Shown here piece after piece: positions 33,401 to 42,340 of a DNA stretch of 64,000 nucleotides (position 1 is its first letter; the number at the start of each line of letters is the position of its first letter). The stretch comes from DASQPR01 sp035713725 (lineage in GTDB: Bacteria; Actinomycetota; Actinomycetes; Mycobacteriales; Micromonosporaceae). The notes under the pieces were generated by a model. That model made no database searches. It was not told the origin of the DNA and saw only the letters and a list, made by a program, of their open reading frames with translations. The DNA is taken from assembly GCA_035713725.1 (NCBI GenBank), contig DASTMZ010000087.1:31988-95987 (forward strand), written 5' to 3'. Made by a program: the position numbers and the translations under genes.

Positions 33401-36400
33401 GTCGGTTCTCCGGTCACTTGGCGGCCCTGACCGGTGATCGGGCACGCGTGGCGCACGGGGCAAGCACGGCATCGCGAGTTGGCGATCGCCTCGAAGGTGG
33501 ACGCGGCCATCGTGCGCGCCGTACGGCGGACCAGGTCACCCGCCCATGCCGGGTCGTCGCTGCGCGACAACGGCTCCTGCGGTTGTTCTTTGGCGGCATC
33601 GCGATCGAGACCCAGCTGGACAAGGGCGGCGCCACCCGACACATCGCCGACGTCCGGGAACGCGCCCGCCTCGACCGCCGCTTGATATGCGCCGAGCTGC
33701 GCATGCTCCGCTATCTCCGACTCGGTCGGGGCGTTCTTGCCGGTCTTCAGATCGATCACCACGAGACGACCGTCGTCGTCGACCTCCAGCCGGTCCACTC
33801 GACCCTTGATCTGGATGTCCGCGTCAAGCTGTGCGACGAACGCCTTCTCGATCGCGACCAACGTGCGCTTATTCGAACCGAGCCAGCCGACCAACTTGTC
33901 GACCATCCGCTCGGCGCGCGTACGCTCCCGATCCGCGAGCCACCGGGCGGACAGCTCGATCTCGGCGAACCTGCCGACCACGTAGTTCACCAGCGCCGCG
34001 CGATCGACCGAACCGGCGTCATCGACACGCGTGGCGGCGTCATGCACCAGGTTGCCGACGTTCTGTTCGGGCGACGGCGAGTCTCCGCCACCGTGCCGCT
34101 CGAGCAGCCATCGCAGGGCGCACCGCTGCACGACCTCCACGTTGGACGGTGTGACGATGATCTGATCGCCGGTGTCGATGAGCGGCCGGCTGTCGGACAG
34201 CTCGCCGAGTCCCCACCACTGTGTCGGGTCCGCACCCGGCACGCCCGCGTCGGCCAGCCGTCGCAGATTGGCGGCCGCCGCGACGCGCCGGTCCGCCGAG
34301 GACGTGTCATCGGTCAAAGCCACGCGGAGCTCGGCGACGAGCGCGTCAAGCGTCAGCGCCCGGGGCAGTCGCGTGGCGTCCGGCTCGGCGGCGTCGCCGG
34401 ATGGCGGGGCGACCTCGCGCAGGAAACGGGACGGTTGTTCCTCGCCGTCGCCGGAATGCACCGCGGTCACGATCAACCGTCGGCGAGCGCGCGTCGCCGC
34501 CACATAGAACAGCCGGCGCTCCTCGTCGAGTAGGGCCGCGGTCTGGCGCGCCACGTTCGCGCGCCACGACTCACCGTCGCCGATGGGTTCGGTCGGGGCG
34601 GTGGGCGCTCCGCCCCGACCGGCGGTCACGTCAACGAGCCATTCCGCGCCGAGCACGCTGCCGCGCGGTCGCAGGTCCGGCCACAGCCCCTCTTGTACGC
34701 CGGCGATCACCACGGCGTCCCACTCCAGGCCCTTGGCGGCGTGCGCGGTCAGAACTCGTACGGCGGTGCCACGGTCCGCGGTCGGTGCGAGCGAGTCGCC
34801 CGGCACCTCCTGGCCCTTGACGTGGTCGAGGAACACCTCGGCGCGCGCGCCGGGCAGCCGGTCGACGAAGCGGGACGCCGCCTCGAACAGCGCGACGACG
34901 GCGTCCAGGTCGCGGTCGGCGGTCGCACCGCGATGTCCGCCGCGTGCGCTGTCGGCGGCCCACCGGTCCGCGAGAGCGGTCGCCTGCCAGGTCGCCCACA
35001 ACACGTCTTCGATCGTCGCGTCCGGACGGTCGGCCGCCGTGGCGGCGGCCGAGAGCGCAGCCGCGACACGACGCGCCGGCTCCGCCCACCGGCGGCCCAC
35101 CGCGGCCAGTTCCGTCGGCCGGCGCAGCGCCTCAACAATCAGCTGCCCGGACGGACGAGGCTCACCGGCGGCCGCCGCGAGTGCGCGCAACTCCTGGCGA
35201 AGCCGACGCTCGGCCAGCGGATCCGCACCACCGATCGGTGAGTGCAACAGCGCGATGGCGGTCTGCTCATCCAGCCGCGATGGCCGAAGCCCGCATTCGA
35301 CGACGGTCAGCAGCGGTACGACAGCGGGCTGGGCGGCCAGTGGCAGATCCTCGGACAGCGTCTCGATGGGTACGCCGGCCTGGTGCAACGCGCGCCGCAG
35401 TCCGGCCAGGCGCAACGTCGTCGACTTCACGATCACGGCCATCCGGTCCCACGGAACGCCATGAAGCAGATGCGCCTCGCGCAGCCGATGCGCGACATAG
35501 GCCGCCTCACTGGCCGTCGATCGGAACGTGTGCACGCTGACCTCGCCGGCCGGCACGCCGTCCGCGGCGGCGAGGCGCCGATGTCCGGCCGGCCCGCGCA
35601 GCCGTGCCGCGACGCTGCGCGACGCGTCGAGCAACGGACCAGCAAAGCGATGTGTCTCGGTCAGCATCACAACCTCGGCGGGCTCCCCCGAGACGCGCGT
35701 GAATCGCTCCGGGAACGCCGCCACGTTGGCCGGCTCGGCGCCACGGAAGGCGAAGATCGACGAGTCCGGGTCGGCGAACGCAACCATGTTGGCGCCGCCG
35801 CCCGCGATGAGATCCAGCAGGTCGACCTGGGCCGGATCGATGTCGGCGAACTCGTCGACGTAGACGTATGCGGCCCGCTGCCGCTCGGCCGCGAGCAGCC
35901 GCGGGTCGGCGCGCAGCAGGTCGACGGCGGCACGGACAAGCTCGGCGTTGTCGTATCCGGCGCCGGCCCGCCCGGTCTCGTCCCGAAGCGACAGCACCTG
36001 GTCGTATTCGGTGAGGAATCCGGCCGCCGCGCGCCAGTCGCGTCGACCGTAGCGGTCGCCGAGGTCGGCCAGTCCCTTCGCGTCGATGCCTCGCTCCGCT
36101 GCGCGCAACAGCAGGTCGCGCAGCTGAGTCGCGAACGCCCGGGTGTGCAGCGCACGCTCCAAATCGGACGGCCAAGCCTCCGAGTCTCGTTCGGCCAGCA
36201 GCTCCCGGATGACAAGGTCCTGCTCCGGACCGGTGAGCAGGCGAGGCGTCGGCTCACCCGCATCGCACGCGGCCCGTCGCAACAGGCCGAACGCATAGGC
36301 GTGGAACGTTCGTACCACTGGTTCGGCGGTGACTCGACCGCGACCGCCAGTCGCACCGTCACCACCGCCGAGCGCCGCCTCGACACGCTGCCGCAGTGCG

Positions 36401-36687
36401 GCCGCACCCCGACGGCCGAAGGTGAGCACGACGATCCGGGACGGATCCGCGCCGGATGCGACACGCGCCGCGACGGATGCGACCAGCAGCGACGTCTTTC
36501 CCGTGCCCGGGCCGCCGACCACCAGGAGTGGACCGCGGTCGTGCGCGATGACTCGCATCGCGTCAGCACTCCACGAGCCGATCGAGCGCCCGTCACCCGA
36601 CCCGGCATCGGTCGACCGCACCAGCCGCCACGCAGGTCGAATGGACTGCGCGCCGGGGTCCGTGCGAGGCGCGGCCAGATCGCTCAC
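33397..36687 (-). CDS. adnA: AdnA subunit of the AdnAB helicase-nuclease
   Basis: 1096 residues from GTG 36687 (VSDLAAPRTDPG). Walker A LLVVGGPGTGKTSLL (about 56-66), motif II VYVDEFADIDPAQ (divergent from DExQD), and VRVLTAHAAKGLEWDAVVIAGVQEGLWPDLRPRG. The C-terminal nuclease carries IKGRVDRLEVDDDGRLVVIDLKTGK. RCALRWLLERHGG and the terminal CRACPVRHACPI provide four cysteines placed as in the Fe-S clamp of AddB-type nucleases. Upstream gene of the adnA-adnB operon, the order seen in M. tuberculosis (Rv3202c-Rv3201c). Confidence 0.92.
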   Translation of the reverse strand: MSDLAAPRTDPGAQSIRPAWRLVRSTDAGSGDGRSIGSWSADAMRVIAHDRGPLLVVGGPGTGKTSLLVASVAARVASGADPSRIVVLTFGRRGAAALRQRVEAALGGGDGATGGRGRVTAEPVVRTFHAYAFGLLRRAACDAGEPTPRLLTGPEQDLVIRELLAERDSEAWPSDLERALHTRAFATQLRDLLLRAAERGIDAKGLADLGDRYGRRDWRAAAGFLTEYDQVLSLRDETGRAGAGYDNAELVRAAVDLLRADPRLLAAERQRAAYVYVDEFADIDPAQVDLLDLIAGGGANMVAFADPDSSIFAFRGAEPANVAAFPERFTRVSGEPAEVVMLTETHRFAGPLLDASRSVAARLRGPAGHRRLAAADGVPAGEVSVHTFRSTASEAAYVAHRLREAHLLHGVPWDRMAVIVKSTTLRLAGLRRALHQAGVPIETLSEDLPLAAQPAVVPLLTVVECGLRPSRLDEQTAIALLHSPIGGADPLAERRLRQELRALAAAAGEPRPSGQLIVEALRRPTELAAVGRRWAEPARRVAAALSAAATAADRPDATIEDVLWATWQATALADRWAADSARGGHRGATADRDLDAVVALFEAASRFVDRLPGARAEVFLDHVKGQEVPGDSLAPTADRGTAVRVLTAHAAKGLEWDAVVIAGVQEGLWPDLRPRGSVLGAEWLVDVTAGRGGAPTAPTEPIGDGESWRANVARQTAALLDEERRLFYVAATRARRRLIVTAVHSGDGEEQPSRFLREVAPPSGDAAEPDATRLPRALTLDALVAELRVALTDDTSSADRRVAAAANLRRLADAGVPGADPTQWWGLGELSDSRPLIDTGDQIIVTPSNVEVVQRCALRWLLERHGGGDSPSPEQNVGNLVHDAATRVDDAGSVDRAALVNYVVGRFAEIELSARWLADRERTRAERMVDKLVGWLGSNKRTLVAIEKAFVAQLDADIQIKGRVDRLEVDDDGRLVVIDLKTGKNAPTESEIAEHAQLGAYQAAVEAGAFPDVGDVSGGAALVQLGLDRDAAKEQPQEPLSRSDDPAWAGDLVRRTARTMAASTFEAIANSRCRACPVRHACPITGQGRQVTGEPT

Positions 36688-36724
36688 GCGCCTATCAGAC
36701 CACGCGAGTGCGACACACGTACGG

Positions 36725-36772
36725 TGGCGCGACGGCGGCCTGCACATGTGGCGCGACGGCGGCCTGCACATG
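36725..36772. repeat. 24-bp perfect tandem repeat upstream of adnA
   Basis: Positions 36725-36748 and 36749-36772 are identical 24-bp units (beginning TGGCGCGACGGCGGCC), followed by a partial third copy. The block lies 38 bp upstream of the adnA start, between it and the LOG-family gene, and could affect the adnA promoter. Confidence 0.7.
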
Positions 36773-36831
36773 TGGCGCGGCGGACGCCCTGCCGGCGGCG
36801 AAGGCGGTCCGTTACGCGCCCGGGCGATCCG

Positions 36832-37713
36832 CTACGCGGACGGACCGAGGCCGTCGGAGAGGGCGGCATCCGCGTCCACGATATGGCGCACCGCCTCGTC
36901 TACCTCGTCGGTGACGCACAGCAGATCGAGGTCGTTCGGGCTGATCTTGTTTTCCGGCGCCATCGTCTCGCGCATCCAGTCGATCAAGCCGCGCCAATAC
37001 GACGAACCCATCAGCACAACGGGGAAGCGCGTGACCTTGCCGGTCTGCACCAAGGTCAGCGCCTCGAACAGCTCGTCCATGGTGCCGAAGCCACCGGGCA
37101 GCACGACGAAGGCTTGGGCGTACTTGACGAACATCGTCTTGCGGGCGAAGAAGTAGCGAAAGTCGATGCCGATGTCGACCCAGTTGTTCAAGCCTTGCTC
37201 GTAGGGCAGCTCGATGCCCAGCCCGACGGACAGCCCGCCGGCCTCGGTAGCGCCCTTGTTCGTCGCCTCCATGACGCCCGGCCCGCCACCGGTGATCACC
37301 GCGTACCCGGCTCGGGCCAGCGCGCCACCGAGTGCCTCGGCCATCTGCCAATCGTCGGAACCTGGCTTGGCGCGCGCCGACCCGAACACGCTCACCGCGG
37401 TCGGCAGATCGGCGAGGCTGTCGAAGCCTTCCACGAATTCCGACAGGATCCGCAGCGCTCGCCAGGCATCCTTGGTCTTCCAGTCGGCGCGCAGCCGCGA
37501 GTCGAGCAGGCGCTGATCGGCGGTAGAGAGCGACACCGCCTCGCGCCGGAGCGTCACCGGGCCGCGGTGCCGCTCGGGCGCCGCTTGGTTCGACGCCTCG
37601 GCGCCGCCGCCGGGCGGCTGCGGCCCACCGGTCGAAGCGTCCCTGCCACCGCCGTGCGAGTGCGGCCCACCGGCCGACCCGCCCGTGGCGCCCGAGGCAC
37701 CGGCTCTTGTCAT
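36832..37713 (-). CDS. LOG-family Rossmann-fold nucleotide phosphoribohydrolase
   Basis: 293 residues with an N-terminal low-complexity Gly/Ser/His stretch (1-55) and then the LOG fold: VSVFGSARAKPGS, GGGPGVMEATNKGA and PGGFGTMDELFEAL, the last two being the catalytic and substrate motifs. LOG proteins cleave cytokinin riboside monophosphates or related nucleotide 5'-monophosphates. The ATG at 37713 starts 4 nt after the dapE stop, so the two are cotranscribed, an arrangement common in actinobacteria. The earlier ATG at 37779 would overlap dapE. Confidence 0.9.
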   Translation of the reverse strand: MTRAGASGATGGSAGGPHSHGGGRDASTGGPQPPGGGAEASNQAAPERHRGPVTLRREAVSLSTADQRLLDSRLRADWKTKDAWRALRILSEFVEGFDSLADLPTAVSVFGSARAKPGSDDWQMAEALGGALARAGYAVITGGGPGVMEATNKGATEAGGLSVGLGIELPYEQGLNNWVDIGIDFRYFFARKTMFVKYAQAFVVLPGGFGTMDELFEALTLVQTGKVTRFPVVLMGSSYWRGLIDWMRETMAPENKISPNDLDLLCVTDEVDEAVRHIVDADAALSDGLGPSA

Positions 37714-37717
37714 GCGT

Positions 37718-38812
37718 TCACGGTAGCCGCACCGACGCGTCGGAGCTGGCAGCGTGCCACGCGGAAAGCGTGCGAGCACCGTCTGTGATCTTCGCGATCT
37801 CCACGCGCTCGTCCTGCTTGTGTGCGAGGTTCGGGTCGCCAGGACCGAAGTTCAGCGCGGGTACGCCCAACGCCGCGAAGCGCGCCACGTCGGTCCAGCC
37901 GTACTTGCCGATCGGCGGCTCGCCGACCAGCGCGATGAATTCCTTCGCGGCCGGATGATCGAGTCCGGGCAGCGCGCCGGGCGCCGAGTCGACGATCACC
38001 ACATCGAAGCCGTCGAACACCTCGCGCAAGTGGTGCTCCGCGGCCGCCTCGTCGCGGTCCGGTGCGAACCGATAGTTCACGTCGACCACGCACTCGTCTG
38101 GGATCACGTTGGAGGCGACGCCACCGCGGATGCCTACCGCGTTGCATCCCTCGCGGTAGTGGCAGCCGTCGATGGTGACCTCGCGGCCGCGATAGTCCGC
38201 GAGCCGACGAAGTGCCTCGCCGACCGCGTGGATCGCGTTGACGCCGTACCACGACCGGGCAGAGTGGGCCCGTACCCCCGTCGCGGTCACCCTCGCTCGC
38301 ATGGTGCCCTGGCAGCCGCCCTCCACCAGTCCGTACGTCGGCTCGAGCAGGATCGCGAAGTCGGCGCGCAACAGGTCCGGTTCGGCACCCGCCACGATCG
38401 TCAAACCGTTGCGCGCCGCCTCGACCTCCTCGCACTCGTAGAAGAAGTAGGTCACGTCGTGCCGCGGTTCCGGGATCTCGAGCGCGAGCCACAGCGCCAA
38501 TGCCGTACCCGACTTCATGTCCGACGTGCCGCAGCCCCACATCACACCGTCGGCCGTACGGCTCGGAAAGTTGTCCGCGTGCGGCACCGTGTCGAGGTGC
38601 CCGGCCAGTACGACGCGTTGCGGCCGGCCGAGATTGGTACGCGCGTAGACGGTGTTACCGATCCGCCCGACGGTGAGGTGAGCGGCGCCCCGCACCGCGG
38701 CCTCGACGGCGTCCGCGATGTCGGCCTCGTCGCCGGAGACCGACGACACGTCCACAAGTGCACGCGTCAACGCGACCGGATCGGCCAGGACCTCGGGTGA
38801 AAGATGTGCCAC
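37718..38812 (-). CDS. dapE: Succinyl-diaminopimelate desuccinylase
   Basis: 364 residues of the M20 metallopeptidase family. Metal ligands include His72 and Asp74 in VLAGHLDTVPHADNFP and the Asp in GCGTSDMKSG (about 94-102); the catalytic/metal Glu pair is in YECEEVEAARNG. A dimerisation domain (ARSWYGVNAIHAVGEALRRLADY) lies between. It releases LL-diaminopimelate in the succinylase lysine/peptidoglycan pathway. GTG start at 38812, divergent by 60 bp from dapD, with dapC nearby, so the local cluster covers three consecutive steps. Confidence 0.93.
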   Translation of the reverse strand: MAHLSPEVLADPVALTRALVDVSSVSGDEADIADAVEAAVRGAAHLTVGRIGNTVYARTNLGRPQRVVLAGHLDTVPHADNFPSRTADGVMWGCGTSDMKSGTALALWLALEIPEPRHDVTYFFYECEEVEAARNGLTIVAGAEPDLLRADFAILLEPTYGLVEGGCQGTMRARVTATGVRAHSARSWYGVNAIHAVGEALRRLADYRGREVTIDGCHYREGCNAVGIRGGVASNVIPDECVVDVNYRFAPDRDEAAAEHHLREVFDGFDVVIVDSAPGALPGLDHPAAKEFIALVGEPPIGKYGWTDVARFAALGVPALNFGPGDPNLAHKQDERVEIAKITDGARTLSAWHAASSDASVRLP

Positions 38813-38872
38813 GCACCGAGATTAGCGATCCGGGTGCGTCGCGGCCGGCTGGCATCGGTACGGTGGCGAATT

Positions 38873-39820
38873 GTGACCGCACACCTGACAACCGGCGCGT
38901 GGGGACTGGGGCTGGCCACGGTGACCGCCGAGGGCCAGATGCTCGACGCCTGGTACCCGACCGACCACCTCGGTCTTGGCGCGATGCCCTCCGACGCCGC
39001 GCTCGTCGCGCCGATGCACGGGCTGGTCGGGCCGCGACCGCTCGCCGGTCTGGCCGTTGTCGAGGTGCGCGCCGAGATCCGATCACTGGCCGATGCCCCG
39101 GTCGACGCCGCCGACGCATACCTCCGGCTGCACCTGCTGTCGAGTCGGGCGATCCGGCCGCACCAGGCCTGCCTGGACGGCATCTTCGGGGTGCTGTCCA
39201 ACGCGGCGTGGACCTCTGCCGGCCCTTGCCCGCCGGATCGCGTGGACGAGTTGCGCATGCTGGAGCGCGCTGCCGGCCGCTCGCTGACCGTCTACGGACT
39301 CGACAAGTTTCCTCGCATGATCGACTACGTGACACCGTCCGGGGTACGCATCGCCGACGCCGATCGCGTCCGCCTCGGCGCACATCTCGCGCCCGGGACC
39401 ACCGTCATGCACGAGGGCTTCGTGAACTACAACGCGGGCACGCTCGGCACCTCGATGGTGGAGGGCCGTATCTCCGCGGGCGTCGTGGTCGGTGACGGCT
39501 CGGACGTCGGCGGCGGCGCGTCCATCATGGGTACGCTCTCCGGCGGCGGCAAGGCGGTCATCAGCGTCGGCGAGCGCTGCCTGATCGGCGCGAACGCCGG
39601 CATCGGCATTTCGCTCGGCGACGACTGCGTGGTCGAGGCGGGCTGCTACATCACGGCCGGATCGAAGGTGTCGCTGCCGGGTGGAGCGATCGTGAAGGCG
39701 TCGACGCTGTCCGGCTCGTCGGGCGTGCTGTTCCTGCGCAACTCCGTGACGGGTGCGTTGGAAACCAGGTCGCGCACCGGCCGCAGCATCGAACTGAACG
39801 CCGCTCTCCACGCGAACTAG
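38873..39820 (+). CDS. dapD: Tetrahydrodipicolinate N-succinyltransferase
   Basis: 315 residues from GTG 38873. The C-terminal half is a left-handed beta-helix with hexapeptide repeats (VMHEGFVNYNAGTLGTSMVEGRISAGVVVGDGSDVGGGASIMGTLSGGG, then RCLIGANAGIGISLGDDCVVEAGCYITAGSKV). The N-terminal half matches actinobacterial DapD, with HQACLDGIFGVLSNAAWTS. It transfers succinyl from succinyl-CoA to tetrahydrodipicolinate in lysine and meso-DAP synthesis. The stop overlaps the convergent Nudix gene by 4 bp (CTAG). Confidence 0.94.
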   Translation: MTAHLTTGAWGLGLATVTAEGQMLDAWYPTDHLGLGAMPSDAALVAPMHGLVGPRPLAGLAVVEVRAEIRSLADAPVDAADAYLRLHLLSSRAIRPHQACLDGIFGVLSNAAWTSAGPCPPDRVDELRMLERAAGRSLTVYGLDKFPRMIDYVTPSGVRIADADRVRLGAHLAPGTTVMHEGFVNYNAGTLGTSMVEGRISAGVVVGDGSDVGGGASIMGTLSGGGKAVISVGERCLIGANAGIGISLGDDCVVEAGCYITAGSKVSLPGGAIVKASTLSGSSGVLFLRNSVTGALETRSRTGRSIELNAALHAN

Positions 39821-40326
39821 AACGACAGCGGATCCGTCAACGCCTCGAAATGCGTCCCAACCGGCGCGAACCACGCGTCGCCGTCCGGTGCGAGCGCCTT
39901 CTCGATGCGCAGGCGTGCGAAGCCGGACAGGTCCGGCAGTGAGTCCATCGGAAACCACGCCACGTCCACCGACTCGTCGTCGTTGACACGCGCCGTGCCG
40001 CCGATCGCGCGGCAGCGGAACCACACGCCGAGGTACTCGCAGCGATCGCCGTTCGGGTACGTCACCGGATGCATCGCTACGCCGGCGAGCCGCTCGATGC
40101 GCGCCTCGACGCCGGTCTCCTCGTAGATCTCGCGAAGCGCCGCGTCGGCCGGCTGCTCGCCCGCCTCGACCATGCCGGACGGCAACGACCAGGCGCCGGT
40201 GTCCGCGCGCCGGACCAGCAGCAGTGCGCCAGCATCGTCGAAGACCACGCCACTCGCGCCGGTCAGGAACAGCAGGTCGTGTCCGATTCGGGCACGCATG
40301 GCGGTGATGTAGGCGGGAACCGGCAC
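39817..40326 (-). CDS. Nudix hydrolase
   Basis: 169 residues with a complete Nudix box, GMVEAGEQPADAALREIYEETGV (about 51-73), in an MutT-like fold beginning DLLFLTGASGVVFDDAGALLLVRRAD. The sequence around EYLGVWFRCRAIGG is typical of the ADP-ribose/NDP-sugar pyrophosphatase-like subgroup, but the substrate cannot be assigned. Convergent with dapD and downstream of dapC on the same strand, separated from it by 159 bp with alternative hairpins. Confidence 0.88.
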   Translation of the reverse strand: MPVPAYITAMRARIGHDLLFLTGASGVVFDDAGALLLVRRADTGAWSLPSGMVEAGEQPADAALREIYEETGVEARIERLAGVAMHPVTYPNGDRCEYLGVWFRCRAIGGTARVNDDESVDVAWFPMDSLPDLSGFARLRIEKALAPDGDAWFAPVGTHFEALTDPLSF

Positions 40327-40383
40327 CGGCGCAGCCTAGCCCGCGGCGGGTCTGCCGGCCGGGCCGGGCGGGCCGCAGCCGAG

Positions 40384-40442
40384 GCAACTTCACGGAAGTT
40401 GCGGCTTCCGGACGCCGTAAAGCGACAACACCCGTGAAGTTG
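40384..40442. repeat. Mutually exclusive inverted repeats between dapC and the Nudix gene
   Basis: GCAACTTC-ACG-GAAGTTGC (40384-40402) is a perfect 8-bp stem. Its first arm, as CAACTTCACGG (40385-40395), also pairs over 11 bp with CCGTGAAGTTG (40432-40442). Only one structure can form at a time. The position after the dapC stop suggests a terminator or a leader element for the Nudix gene. Confidence 0.5.
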
Positions 40443-40485
40443 GACCGATCATGCGCAGCGCCAGCCGGCGAGACGGCGCGCAGCG

Positions 40486-41595
40486 TCACGCGATCGACAG
40501 ACGCTCCGCGGCCGCTTCGATGCGCTCGTCCGTTGCGGTCAACGCGGCTCGTACGTAAAGCTTGCCGGCCGGACCGTAGAAGTCGCCCGGCGCCACCAGG
40601 ATGCCGTGTCCGGCGAGCCAGTCCACCGTTGCCCAGCCGTCCTCGTCACGCGTCGCCCAGAGGTAGAGCCCGGCGCGGGACTCCTCGATCCGCAGCCCGG
40701 CGCCGGCCAGCGCGACGCGCATGACGTTGCGCCGGTGCGCGTACCGGTCGCGCTGCTCGCGGACGTGCGCCTCGTCGCCGAGTGCCGCGATCATCGCCGC
40801 CTGAACCGGTTTCGGAACAATCATTCCGATATGTTTACGCAGGGCTAACAGGTCCGCGACCAGGACGGGATCACCGGCCACGAAGCCGGCGCGATAGCCG
40901 GCGAGATTCGTGCGCTTGGACAGCGAATGCACCGCGATGACGCCGGAGGTGTCGTCCCCGCATGCCTCGAGGATCGATGTCGGCTGGTCCTCCCAGCCGA
41001 GCGACAGATAGCACTCGTCGCTTGCCACCACGACGCCGCGCGACCGCGCCCACGCCACGACTTCGCGCAGGTCATCGGCGGATCGCACTCGACCGTTCGG
41101 GTTGCCGGGCGAGTTGATCCAGAGCAGCTTGACCGGGGTGTCGTCGAGATCGTGCGCCGGATCGTCGGTGCGCACCACGGTCGCGCCGACCAGGCGTACG
41201 CCGACCTCGTACGTCGGGTAGCACACCGTGGGGATGGCGACCGCGTCGTCCGGGCCGAGGCCGAGCAGCGTCGGCAGCCACGCGACGAACTCCTTCGACC
41301 CGATGGTGGGCAGCACGCCGAACCCGGGCCGGGCGCCGCACGTGCGGGTCACCCAGTCGGTGATGGCTTCGCGGAGCGCCGGCGTACCGGCGGTTTGCGG
41401 GTAGCCGGGCGCGTCGGACGCCGCGGCGAGCGCGGCCTGGACCACCAGCGGGACCGGATCGACGGGGGTACCGATCGACAAGTCAACGATGCCGTCGGGA
41501 TGGGCGGCTGCCTTGGCCTTCGCGGGCTCGAGCAGGTCCCACGGAAAATCCGGCAGCGACGCACCGCTGCCGGATCGCGTGGCCGGCCCGGTCAG
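40486..41595 (-). CDS. dapC: Succinyldiaminopimelate transaminase
   Basis: 369 residues of the fold-type I aminotransferase family. Features are LPDFPWDLLEPAKAKAAAHPDGIVDLSIGTPVDPVP at the N-terminus, NSPGNPNGRV, SDECYLSLGW and the PLP-lysine region IAVHSLSKRTNLAGYRAGFVAGD. It makes N-succinyl-LL-DAP precursor in the succinylase pathway with dapD and dapE. No ATG, GTG or TTG lies in frame before the conserved N-terminus except a GTG deep inside fdxA. A CTG at 41595, with GGAAG eight nt upstream and overlapping the fdxA stop as CTGA, is therefore the best start. Confidence 0.88.
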   Translation of the reverse strand: MTGPATRSGSGASLPDFPWDLLEPAKAKAAAHPDGIVDLSIGTPVDPVPLVVQAALAAASDAPGYPQTAGTPALREAITDWVTRTCGARPGFGVLPTIGSKEFVAWLPTLLGLGPDDAVAIPTVCYPTYEVGVRLVGATVVRTDDPAHDLDDTPVKLLWINSPGNPNGRVRSADDLREVVAWARSRGVVVASDECYLSLGWEDQPTSILEACGDDTSGVIAVHSLSKRTNLAGYRAGFVAGDPVLVADLLALRKHIGMIVPKPVQAAMIAALGDEAHVREQRDRYAHRRNVMRVALAGAGLRIEESRAGLYLWATRDEDGWATVDWLAGHGILVAPGDFYGPAGKLYVRAALTATDERIEAAAERLSIA

Positions 41596-41918
41596 TGCTC
41601 GACTTCCTGCGGGGGAAGCCCGACGATGAACGTCGCATCCTTGTCGATCTTGCCCATCTTCGACGCACCCCCCGGCGATCCGAGGTCCTCGAAGAACTCG
41701 TAGTTCGCGGCCGTGTAGTCCTTCCACTGCTGGGGCACGTCGTCCTCGTAGAAGATCGCCTCGACCGGGCACACCGGCTCACAGGCGCCACAGTCGACGC
41801 ACTCGTCCGGGTGGATGTAGAGCATCCGGTTGCCCTCGTAGATGCAATCCACCGGGCATTCCTCGATGCACGCCTTGTCGAGCAGATCAACGCACGGCTC
41901 GGCGATGATATAGGTCAC
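41592..41918 (-). CDS. fdxA: 7Fe ferredoxin (FdxA type)
   Basis: 108 residues from GTG 41918 (AGGGAG five nt upstream). Cys9, Cys17, Cys21 and Cys25 (C-x7-C-x3-C-x3-C) and Cys40, Cys43, Cys46 and Cys50 give the 3Fe-4S plus 4Fe-4S pattern. The long C-terminal extension (VPQQWKDYTAANYEFFEDLGSPGGASKMGKID) is typical of actinobacterial FdxA. It donates electrons in the cytosol. Overlaps the dapC start by 4 nt; the fdxA-dapC pair is widespread in actinobacteria. Confidence 0.95.
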   Translation of the reverse strand: MTYIIAEPCVDLLDKACIEECPVDCIYEGNRMLYIHPDECVDCGACEPVCPVEAIFYEDDVPQQWKDYTAANYEFFEDLGSPGGASKMGKIDKDATFIVGLPPQEVEH

Positions 41919-41994
41919 TAGCACTCCCTTTGTTCACCACACCGCCGCCTGGTCGATGCGACGGGCGCCTCCACAACAGCCTAGTATCCCCACC

Positions 41995-42258
41995 GTGGAG
42001 GCGGCGAGGGCGCTGGGCCGCGCCGACGTTGGACACCGTGTCGTGGTGCGCAGGTTCGTCGAAATGCGAGACGGTCGTCCGGTGTTCACGGACGTGGTCG
42101 GCGACCTGACCGCGTGGGACGAACGGGACATCACCGTCGTCACCCGCCGCGGAACCGTCACGGTTCCGATCGCGACCATCGTCGCGGGCAAGCGCATCCC
42201 GGCGCGTCCGGTTCGCCGCGATGCCGATCCCGGCGGTACGGCGAGCAGCGACGCGTAG
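41995..42258 (+). CDS. Stand-alone SH3-like domain related to Rv0428c-type acetyltransferases
   Basis: 87 residues from GTG 41995. The sequence LGRADVGHRVVVRRF..TDVVGDLTAWDERDITVVTRRGTVTVPIATIVAGKRIP matches the N-terminal SH3-like barrel found in actinobacterial GNAT proteins of the Rv0428c group, usually encoded next to fdxA. Here a short hydrophilic tail (ARPVRRDADPGGTASSDA) and a stop follow directly, and no GNAT domain is found in the next 80 bp in any frame. It is either a natural single-domain version or a truncated gene. Divergent from fdxA. Confidence 0.7.
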   Translation: MEAARALGRADVGHRVVVRRFVEMRDGRPVFTDVVGDLTAWDERDITVVTRRGTVTVPIATIVAGKRIPARPVRRDADPGGTASSDA

Positions 42259-42340
42259 GCCGGCGGGCCGCGGTCCGGCGCTGGTACCCAGCCGGACGCG
42301 CGAGGGGTCACGCGGCCGCTGCGGCGGGCGCCGGGACCGG

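Noticed and set aside
31661..33430. 589-codon + strand frame antisense to adnB
   Set aside because: Shadow of the helicase gene, which has all SF1 motifs.
35242..37788. 848-codon + strand frame over adnA and the LOG gene
   Set aside because: Antisense to two recognised genes and contains repeat-derived codons; no domain.
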